Part shown: positions 55,181 to 64,000 of the stretch, piece by piece | Position numbering within the stretch: the stretch's first letter is position 1 | Layout of the letters: each line of letters begins with the position of its first letter | Origin: Oegoconia quadripuncta | Lineage: Eukaryota > Arthropoda > Insecta > Lepidoptera > Autostichidae | DNA length: 64,000 bases | Direction of reading: 5' to 3' | Assembly (NCBI GenBank): GCA_949316235.1 | Contig: OX438749.1 | Location: 7,396,914 to 7,460,913 of the forward strand | Position numbers and translations under genes: made by a program | Notes under the pieces: model-generated | Told to the model about the DNA's origin: nothing | Seen by the model: only the letters and a program-made list of their open reading frames with translations | Database searches by the model: none

Positions 55181-55460
55181 TTTTTTTTTATGAACAACGG
55201 GTTGATACTTGGCCTCAATCATACCTGATGTTAAGTGAAGATGAGGTCGAAGTTGGAAGCGTACTGACCCGGAAACCCCAACACATTTGGGGAACTGGCT
55301 ATTTTATCTTTGACAACCGGACAACAACAATGCTATTAACATTGCTGCTTGGCGGCAGATCTAGATAAGATGGTGGTAGCTTAGCCAGACGGACATTTAA
55401 AATGCCCTACCACCAACCAAACCGAGTACTTAAACATGTACCCCGCTAGGGATCGAACCC
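55181..55460 (-). mobile_element. SINE family A, copy 10, truncated in box B
   Basis: Tail from TTTTTATGAACAACGGGTTG; breaks off at GGGATCGAACCC, so it lacks the outer head. Confidence 0.87.
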
Positions 55461-57223
55461 TGGGGAATATTACAAGGATGGAGGTAAAATTATTGTTTTA
55501 GTTAAGTAATTTTTATGTTACCTATTATATATAGCAAGCGATGTGCTACGAATAAACCCTAATACAGGTTTTTGGCACGTTTTATCTGTAAAACTTTTAT
55601 TTCGAATAAATAAAAAATCTTTGTTTCCAAATAAATTTTCGATGACAGAAAAAAAAGTAGAAAATCTTTTAAAAATTCTTACGTATGTATACGTGGTGCT
55701 TATTCGTAATCCGTTTATTACGTCACTTTCTTCAATTAAAACACTACCACGATGCAACTTTCATTGCATATCAAGGGAATATTGGCCGTAATCTCCACGC
55801 TGGGGTATACTGGTATACCTACTGTTATGTTCAACATCAGAATTATAGGTTTATAGTAAACTTTCTCATTATTTTCACATTTCTTTAATTTCTTAAAAAA
55901 AATTGTTTATAACTTATGAAGTACTATACTGTACAGGCACAAAGAGCGAATAACGACACTCTGATTGGCTAGATTATTATAATGAATAAAATTGCGTAAA
56001 TTAAGTTAAGTTAAGCTACAGAGCTCTTGTTTTGGTGTATATTGAAAAGTATGCAATGGCGGACAGTGTATAGCGAGTGGGGTGTACCTGCCGGCCAATT
56101 CAAGACTCATACGGCATGCGTGAGGAAGTGTGATTGGATGTGTGAATGTGTGAGTGCCCAACAGTGGACCTGCACAATATGTATGCATGTATATGTGTGT
56201 TATAAAGTGGTCTTTCGAAGCACTATCCTAGACAAGTACATTCTGTTGTATTTATTTATTTACTTATTTACATAGAATCAACAGCATTATTGCAGAAATT
56301 ATATTATAGTAAACTAATTCCAAACTTATGCCAATTAGTGATTCTTATTATGTTACCGACATATAATATACTATTTGTAAACATACTCAATCAATTCAAT
56401 TACTCCTCAATTGTTTTCTTACTGGGGTTTACTGAAAGAGATCACTTATAGAGATAATCTCTCCTCTTGTATATTTTGTATATCGCCCTGATGTTTGCTT
56501 AATGCGTATGCTTATAAACAATAAACTGTTAAATAAATAAACATCATTTAGTCACCTTCTAAGACAACCAAAATCACGTCCGTCAGGTCTTCGACTGCTC
56601 TACCTATTACCACAGTCCTAACTCTTTTCTCTATTGGAAGTTTGTACAACAAATTAAACATTTCCCCGGTAGTATTGGCTGCCTCTATCATGAACTGAAT
56701 GATATAATATTAAGTAACAATTATCTTAATTATATCAGTTTTCCAGTGTCATCGACCGAGTCGGCGCCACCAGTCTATTATGTCTCTGAAGCCCCCGTTC
56801 CACTGGTAGCGAAGCTAACCTACAACGCGTTAATAATACTAAAAATGTCTTTACAATGTCAGTGCATATATCAGTATACGGCATCAATATCATACCTATA
56901 CAAAGGTCAAAATACTAATTACATCATAAGAGCAGGTCAACCATTCGACATAAAGCCCTCCCAACGTATTTCGAGGCAGATCTTTGTCCAGCAGTGGACT
57001 TATGAACTGTTGATGATGAGGTTTTATTGGGTTTGTCCACAGATTTATGGTTTGTCAATGATCGGGTTTCCTCACATCTAAATATAAGTGGTTTCTAATG
57101 GGTTTCTACAATATGGCATCTTTTAAAAACGGATTATCCATGTTCCATGTTTATACTATAACTACTTTTTTGTATAATAAAGGGTATTGTGTATTGTATT
57201 TATTTCGATACCATGCTAATAAT
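55461..57223. other. Flank without recognised gene
   Basis: Contains a family J LINE 3' fragment (56415-56540) and a short RTE-like end (TTTGTCCAGCAGTGGACTTA near 56980). Open frames at 55543-55791 and 56746-57081 have no domain support. Confidence 0.45.
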
Positions 57224-57661
57224 ATTGGGTCTTTACCTATGAAATTGGAGTTTTTTTTCTTCATTAATCATATGTATTAATTTGTGTAACTACGTAATAT
57301 TGGGTCTTTACCTATGAAATTGGAGCTTTTTTTAATTACATGTACCAATTCCTGCGATTTTCAAAGCTATATCCAAATTTGTTTTTTTTTTAATTGGAAT
57401 ATTATTTCAAGGTTTCACATGAAATATTCTTTAATTTCTGTGCTAAATCACATAATAAAAAGAAATTGAACAGAGCTCTTTTCATGTGCTTCCCATAATC
57501 ATTTCTTACATACGCTGAAACTTCTATAAAGCGGTCACTTTTATCCGATAATACACACAAAGTTTAGCTAAATTTGGATTTGCCGTTCCCATAAAAAAAT
57601 CAAAAATATTTGTATGGAGAATACAGTCTTAATGAAACGCCAATTTCATAGGTAAGGGCCT
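57224..57661 (-). mobile_element. MITE family E: partial left end plus full copy 2
   Basis: 57224-57275 is a stand-alone end (TTGGGTCTTTACCTATGAAA). The full copy follows at 57300-57661, reversed relative to 7586-8006, with the matching right end CAATTTCATAGGTAAGGGCC. Confidence 0.85.
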
Positions 57662-58563
57662 AATATATCACACAAATTATTATACGCGTAATTGAATATA
57701 TTTATATGTTAAGTCATTTGTAGTGTGTGTACACGTTTTGAGTTTTAGAAAAGCCGTCGTACCACGTAAATACGCTACGATCGCTAAATTTGGTACCACG
57801 TAAGGGCCTTAGAAGGTTAAGGGGATAAACGACAAATTTGTAGCGATCGATTGAACCATTGTCTAAACTGTATAAACCTGTTTCACCTGAGGTTTTAACC
57901 TGTTGTGTATCGATAAAATAAAAATTTGGTCTACTGAACCTGCACAACTTGGAGGAACAATTTATATCCATCCCCTATTACATGTGGAAGACCGTCGTTC
58001 CATAATGTTTTATTCTGTAGCTGGAGGGAATAGTTTTATTTGCAAATGATGAATGAACTGGCTACGTCCCTAGTATGTATTTATAGGGCGGAACGGTAAA
58101 TCATCACGATTATGGTGTATTATTGAAATATCTAAGGGTTACCTACACCAAAATTGGCAGTACTAATGAATTGAAAACCTTGAGGTGCATTAGAAAATCA
58201 GCACTGAGCTTCTAAACTCAGCATAATGCTCAGTCGTTTCCTTTGCTGTGGTGACGCTTCGGTGTGTACTTACTGTTTTTAATTTACATTACCGATTAAG
58301 ACCATGTTGTTTAGCAAGGGAAACTTAGATGCCTGCTACATATTTTGGATTTTTGTTTTGTTTTGTTATCTCAAGTGCTAATAATGTAAGAAACAAATTG
58401 CTTTATACACTTGTCTGCAGAAGTGGTGAATAAAATTTTCCTTTATTTCTTCAGTTTCTTGAGAACCAAAATGTAATTTTACCAATATACAGGGTGCAAA
58501 ATTTAAGTATGTACTTTCAAGCATTAAACTACTTATAATGTTACTTATTACTTGAGTACATTT
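57662..58563. other. Flank without recognised gene
   Basis: A TACAGGGTGCAAAATTTAAG sequence at 58488 resembles the end of the small element at 59680, otherwise nothing recognised. Confidence 0.4.
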
Positions 58564-58822
58564 GACGACCGTTTGGTGTAGTGGTTAGAAACTCTGCTGC
58601 TATACAAAAAGGTCGCGGGTTCGAATCCCGCTAGCAACATATATGTTTGTATGATGAATACGGACATGTGTACCCGAGTTATGGATATTTTTCTTTTATA
58701 TATGTATTTATTTACAAAAAAAAAATAATTTGTGTAGTGTATCAACCATCTGGTATCCACAACACAAGTCTAGTTGCTTAGTCTGGAACTAGATGGCGCT
58801 GTCTGTATATGTCCAAGGATAT
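58564..58822 (+). mobile_element. tRNA-derived SINE, family B, copy 3
   Basis: Head GACGACCGTTTGGTGTAGTG, box B GGTTCGAATCCCGCTAG, tail AACTAGATGGCGCTGTCTGT. Confidence 0.87.
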
Positions 58823-59679
58823 ATATATTAATATATTTCATTAAATTTAGCATTATTTTTTACTTTGTACTATTTTTTACTATTTCTGAGATTAATCAAA
58901 TGTGCTCAAGTAAAATTATATATACGCGGTTTAACGCGAGTACATCTAAATACAATATCACTGACTGCTCTTCTATTTTAAACAGAAGCAACTAATAATT
59001 TGTTTGACAGACACATAAAGCTTTTCGTTACCAAAATCTATTGATAATTCTGATTTACGCGAGTAAGTGATAGAGCGATAGTCTACTATAGGTAAGGAGA
59101 ATTTTATTGTTTACGTAAACTCATAGTGACTCAACCCCTACCAATGTTCTCGTGTACCAAGCAAATATGACTACAAAGCGTCAGTTCGTGAGCGCTACAC
59201 CGCGCCGTGAGCGGTACTGTACCCTTAACGTGCCTACTTAACCTTGAGAACTACACTAGCTTAAAGATGAAGAATCGGAATTTCTAGTGATGCCCTCGGG
59301 GACGACAAATAACCTGCTCCATGTAATTCCAGTGCAGGATTGCGAAGCCGTGTGAAGACACTCCTCGCAAAAAAACTTGCGAGACAAGTCCTGGCGGTAT
59401 TGGCACCGACTATTTGTGTTTTGTTCCGGCCAGCGTCAAAAAATAGAGGCTGTCTGTCTATAATGCTTCGATGATTGACATCTTACAAGAAATTGAAAAA
59501 AGTATATAGTTAACGACATAATAACAATATTTGCGACGGAGTCATGGTGTGTGAGGTTGTGTATTCCTTTTTACATGATATGTATGATTAAGTTATAATA
59601 AATTATTTTTGTAGCTGGTTACAATTCACAGATGATCATGTTTCGAGGAAATCGAAAGTTTGCGACAGGCAACTAACTA
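58823..59679. other. Flank without recognised gene
   Basis: Slightly G/C-richer around 59170-59460, but no open frame or splice pattern worth a call. Confidence 0.4.
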
Positions 59680-59680
59680 C

Positions 59681-59839
59681 AGGGTGTATACTTAAATGCG
59701 GTACATACGTAAGGGGTTAATTAGTATCGATAGTAGGTACCCAGAACACTATTCGAAAGCATGCACTGTTTTTCATTAATTTACTTTTTGGCACAACTCT
59801 TTTTGCTTTGTAATTCATTTAATTAAGTATACATCCTGT
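59681..59839. mobile_element. Small TIR element (about 155 bp) with TA ends
   Basis: Left end TACAGGGTGTATACTTAA (59681-59698) pairs with right end TTAAGTATACATCCTGTA (59822-59839), 17 of 18 matching. TA at both outer edges suggests a Tc1/mariner-type MITE. Confidence 0.65.
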
Positions 59840-60308
59840 ATAAGTACAATCTGAAACAGATAAACCTTTATAGGCCCGCCTAATACAAAATAAATTTTCT
59901 CAGGCAACATTGAACGTACCTGGATATTTTTTTGTTTATTTAATGCAATTACTAAGTTCAACATTATGATAAAGTATTACCGCAGAATATTGATAATTTC
60001 CTGGGAAAACTAAATTTGCAATATGCAGGCTTGTATAGGTTTTTTCTACCCTTTTCAAAGGTTCCATTACCGACATTACTACTACTACGGTACTAAGCCG
60101 AAAGGGGTTTATATTGCGAAAATATTTTTATTTTATTTTTGGATACAATTTTTTAGGAAAATCGAAATTTTTGCTTTGAAATAGTTTTTTATACTATGCT
60201 AATAATATTTAACTAACAATACTTTTAAGAGCCTATCGGCTTAGTACTCATATTCAAATAACCTTGTATAATGGATTCGCGAAACCAGTACACTAATATT
60301 GTGTGATA

Positions 60309-60437
60309 ATTTTTTTGTAAATAAACTTGGGTACATATTCGTATTCATCATACAGATATATGCCTCTAGCGGGATTTAAACCCGCGACCTTTTAGTATAA
60401 GAGCCAGGGTTTCTAACCACTACACAATCAAGTCGTC
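60309..60437 (-). mobile_element. SINE family B, copy 4, head half
   Basis: CCTCTAGCGGGATTTAAACC with changed box B and CTAACCACTACACAATCAAG; the tail is lost after TTTTTTTGTAAATAAA. Confidence 0.78.
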
Positions 60438-62039
60438 TACAATCGTCAAAAATATAGGGTTAATTAACTTTTGTTTTTGATTTATGATATTCAATAAAGT
60501 ATGGAAACATATTTGGAATATTAAAGCCCTATTTTATAAGTTACGTTTATGTCTTCGCACGGTAGTGGATCGTCCACTTTCAGCTCCCCCGTAATTAGAG
60601 ACTATTAAATGGCCGTTCTGAACATGCAACGATTGTTTTACATTGTAGCTCAAGTATCATATCACCGAACAAACATCTTTAAAGCTAGTTTTAATCATAT
60701 TTTATTTCATAATTTCAGCGATTAGTGCATGCCAACATAATTTGTTACAAATTTTTCTATTAAAAGTCGATCTTGAGTGAGAAACCAGCTCTATTAGATA
60801 CGGTATGCAGATAAATAGCAAAGAAAATAAACTAAGCGAACTAAATTACTTTTACTGAGGTGATCAATTTACAAATTACACAGATGTTTCATTAAACTAA
60901 TCAAATTTTCATAAAATTAAGGGCCTTTACCTATAGGCCATTGAAACAGAAAAATATTTCGAAAACTAAAGAATTAATTTTCCACGATTGTTTTTCACTG
61001 GCCTTTTACGTATTTTACAAAATAACGAAACAATTAGTTCAGTCTTAAACGATTCTAAATAGTAAAAGTTGTTCATATTCACAAGTACACTCGCCTGCAA
61101 GTCAAGCGTAACATAAGAATTCTTATAACGCGCCCCTAAGATCAAACGCTTTAGTTGCAGACCACTGTACCTACAGCAAACATTAGATATACATAGACAC
61201 TCGAGGTGACTGAACATTCATTAATCTAATATTTAAAAGCTGATATCTACTGTATTTCTATCAAAGTTGATGTTATAATTCATTCTTAATTAACTTCAGC
61301 TTTCAATAATAGAATATTAATGAAGTCTATACGAATAAAACTTATTCTAAGTCACTCAATTTATTTCATAACAAGACACAAAGGTGATTTCGAACCGAGA
61401 GAGAGCTGGGTGCATATTTTGGCGAATATAATAAGGTAATTAAACAAACATTTCGCGAATGCAAATGTTCAGTTTGCTTTCACCATTGCCTTTTGTGTAA
61501 AACGTGGTATATCACTCGAGGTGGCAGGTAAATGGCCCACAAATTACCACCCGAAGTCAGTTAGATAATAAAACCACATTCATACTTTGAAGGAACAAAG
61601 GCAATGGTTTGTTAATGATCGTGTTACATCATTTTGTAATTATTTAAATCATTCTGGTCACTCAAGCTTCCAATGCCCCTGAGGGTTAGAGATTTCCATG
61701 AGGCTTGCTGCGCATTTGTTAAACATTTGAAAATAATTCCTACGAGTGTTTGAATGACAGAGCTTCTGAGACCCTTGTATTTGAGGTCCAAAACTCTCAT
61801 TGAGTTATAGATAATTACACCTCTTTACTCTGTGAGAGTTTTGGACCAATTGGACGAGCTTAATAATGTTGAGAGATTTGAGCAAGAGAAAAACAAGAAC
61901 GCAAGGAGGGTGTCTAACAATTTATAATATTAGACAACGATTACTTTCGTTCAGCTGAACTGGGTATTAGTTCAACCTAACAGTAATAACTTAAGGGGCC
62001 AAAATTAGTGATTAGTGCAAAATCTTAAAATTGCTCAGA
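60438..62039. other. Flank without recognised gene
   Basis: Contains a perfect 15-bp inverted repeat (GGTCCAAAACTCTCA at 61785-61799, complement at 61833-61847). An open frame on the minus strand at 60966-61217 has no supporting motif. Confidence 0.42.
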
Positions 62040-62180
62040 GGGGTTAGGAGTTACTATGAGAGAGAGGATCCGGAACGAAGTGATCCGCCAAACAACTAAA
62101 GTCGTCGGCATAGTGCTAAAACTTAGCACGCTGGAGTGGCAATGGGCAGGTTATATCTGTCGCAGAAACGGCAATCAAGC
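62040..62180 (+). pseudogene. RTE-like LINE fragment upstream of the usual 3' end
   Basis: Encodes MRERIRNEVIRQTTKVV and LSTLEWQWAGYICRRNG, the 'KWQWAGHIARR' region that lies N-terminal to the VAG..WMQ..EAYVQQW end of lepidopteran RTE elements. Decays after 62190. Confidence 0.68.
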
Positions 62181-63699
62181 AAGTAGGTTCTGAAGTGGAA
62201 ATCGCGAATAAGCGAACTTTGTCCACTCAGCTAAATGAAGTGGGTAAAGCCGAATTTGGGCTTTGAGGCTCTTTCGGGAAAGTTTCGCTGGTCAGCAGTC
62301 CTTAATTCAACTTTCATCAAAATCCATTACATCACGATTAACTACATAGTGGTATTGAACTGGTTCTGGAACGGTTGTATCGCAGTTGCCTGCCTTAAGT
62401 GACACACAAAGTGCGAAGTGTGGAGACAGGTGTCGCGTCAACAGTGCTCACGGAGCTATCAGCAGACACTTGTGTAACATTGCTTACATGTTGATGTATT
62501 ACAAAAAAATTGCTCAGGATCGTGAACGCATTTCGAGCTAGCGTGGCTATAGAACGAACGACTTCCTCAACATAATTAATAGTGGTGGATGGGGGGAATT
62601 AATGGTTGGCGTTAAGTTTTGTGAAAATGTTTAGCTATCGAGAGCTGAAATGTCATGCTTAGGTTTTTTGTTTTTGTTTTCGATATTATGAAATAAAGTT
62701 AGCATTTGGAATAATTCACTAACCCATCATTTACCTATTAGTATCGGTCCTGAATTTCATGGTATATCAATATATATATATATATATATATCAAAAAAAA
62801 AAAAATATCAAAAAAGAAGAAGAAGAAAAAATATTTATTGTGTTAAAGTCAAAGGCAATTCCATAGACTTCATTTTTATTTCACAAAAAAAACCAAAGAG
62901 CTGCAGGCGACGACAGTCAATTAGAACCATAAAAAATATCTTTTTAATAGATGTTCTGGCGTAGTGTCCGCTCAGTTTAAAGTGCGTAAATCTTCCGGGT
63001 CAATAGGCGTTAGGTCAGAAGGTAAGAACTAAAACATCAATTGTCGATCATTATAAACTCATAATTCGAACAGGGAAAGTGGTCTTTGCAGGTACCTACA
63101 GTTATGTGCTAGAGTAATTTAATAAGATTATTATTACTCGTAATCCGACGCAATAAGGGTTTTGACACGCAACGTCTGAGTACCTGTACGAAACAAAACC
63201 TCTTTATATCATTCTGTGGTGTAAGTATCCCATTAAGAAGTCATGTTTGTGTGATGGTTTCTACCAATTTGGGGTCATTATGAATCGCAGACGGGACACC
63301 AGACACTGCGTAGACTATTACGCACTGACTTTCATCCGATAGCCGTGTGAATTATTTGTGGCCACGCCTTATAGTCATATGACGTTACCGATTTCTAGTA
63401 GGATTTAATCGTGTTACCGCAAAAGTGGACTGTCTTTTGGCATGATTCATGGATAATAGGTGTGATACCGATCGGCGCTGGCGGTTATTTAGCAATTTGC
63501 GTTTGTAGGCTTTCTGATCTATTCAAACAGTGCGGAGAAAGATTGACTTAAAGATGTTCGTCAAGTGTTGGGTTCTTTACCACAAAAGTAAAAATAAGAG
63601 CCTTGTCTTATCCAAGAGTGCCCAAGCAGGTATTGATAAGATTGTTGTATTTAGAATGTTTCTCGCAAGGTAAGTCTTCGGATAAGTTCCGGATGGGCG
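62181..63699. other. Flank without recognised gene
   Basis: (TA)n at about 62768-62792 with following A-rich and GAA-rich runs; no gene. Confidence 0.4.
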
Positions 63700-63737
63700 C
63701 GCTTCCACCTTCGGCCTCACCTTCACTCACCATCATG
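63700..63737 (+). mobile_element. SINE family A, copy 11, tail scrap
   Basis: GCGCTTCCACCTTCGGCCTC, then ACCTTCACTCACCATCATG; only about 40 bp remain. Confidence 0.6.
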
Positions 63738-63744
63738 TTTTTTA

Positions 63745-63830
63745 TGATTAACTGGATAGGCGTTTGACCACAATCTCACCTGATAGAAAGTGCAGATGTG
63801 GTCGAAGATAAAGCACGCGACCTATCACTC
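63745..63830 (+). repeat. Dispersed repeat, family L
   Basis: GGCGTTTGACCACAATCTCA, then GATAGAAAGTGCAGATGTGG and TCGAAGATAAAG. Same module as at 42938-43010. Confidence 0.6.
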
Positions 63831-64000
63831 TGCTTTTGAACATACTGAGGTTTTAGGATTCAGGAAAGACTGACGCTGGAAGGGAGTACCATGCCTTGGC
63901 TGTCCGTATAATGAATGAAGAGTCGAACTTCTTAATGCGAATGTTCGGTGTATTAACCATGTACGGGTGGAATTCCATCCCAGGTCTAATAGTCCGAAGA

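Overview
The window is eukaryotic, AT-rich, gene-poor DNA crowded with short tRNA-derived SINEs, LINE 3' ends and MITEs. The repeat types (RTE tails encoding a 'QQW' end, tRNA-headed SINEs, CR1/Jockey-like and R1-clade LINEs) are those I associate with moths and butterflies. The lepidopteran origin is an inference from repeat style. No host protein-coding gene could be identified with confidence.

The centrepiece is a complete Polinton (Maverick) virus-like transposon at 10413-25593 (15,181 bp), flanked by a perfect 6-bp target duplication (CACCAA). It has long terminal inverted repeats (left 1,727 bp, right 1,912 bp). All segments I compared between the two repeats match; the extra right-hand length is one 185-bp tandem duplication. 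Left to right it carries: a TIR-encoded spliced gene with a nuclear-localisation motif (present again, inverted, in the right TIR); protein-primed DNA polymerase B; an A32/FtsK-type packaging ATPase; two short paralogous basic proteins; a conserved 255-aa protein; a chromodomain integrase; a penton-like minor capsid protein; a basic glycine-rich core-like protein; the double jelly-roll major capsid protein; and an adenain-like cysteine protease. A short acidic gene points inward from the right TIR. The reading frames look intact, so this is a recent and possibly still competent copy.

The most unusual feature is at the inner TIR edges. Each TIR contains the promoter and first 30 codons of an inward-facing gene whose continuation differs on the two sides. 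On the right it runs on as a 103-aa acidic protein. On the left a clean splice (12177 to 12347) joins it in frame to the DNA polymerase. Two unrelated proteins would thus share promoter, 5' UTR and N-terminal leader.

How the parts work together (family knowledge): polymerase and terminal-protein priming copy the linear element from its TIRs; integrase inserts it, with the chromodomain probably guiding chromatin targeting; major and minor capsid proteins, core-like proteins, ATPase and maturation protease form a virion assembly module. No helicase, lysin or envelope gene was seen.

Flanks: 1-10406 and 25600-64000 hold at least eleven copies of a tRNA-derived SINE (family A), two related SINE families (B, C), a fourth (D), a roughly 420-bp TIR MITE (E), CR1/Jockey-like LINE copies (F), RTE 3' ends (G), a common short dispersed element (H) and other repeats. 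There is also a 5'-truncated R1-clade LINE with a 13-bp target duplication, several perfect palindromes, and one isolated exon-like segment at 54736-54800.
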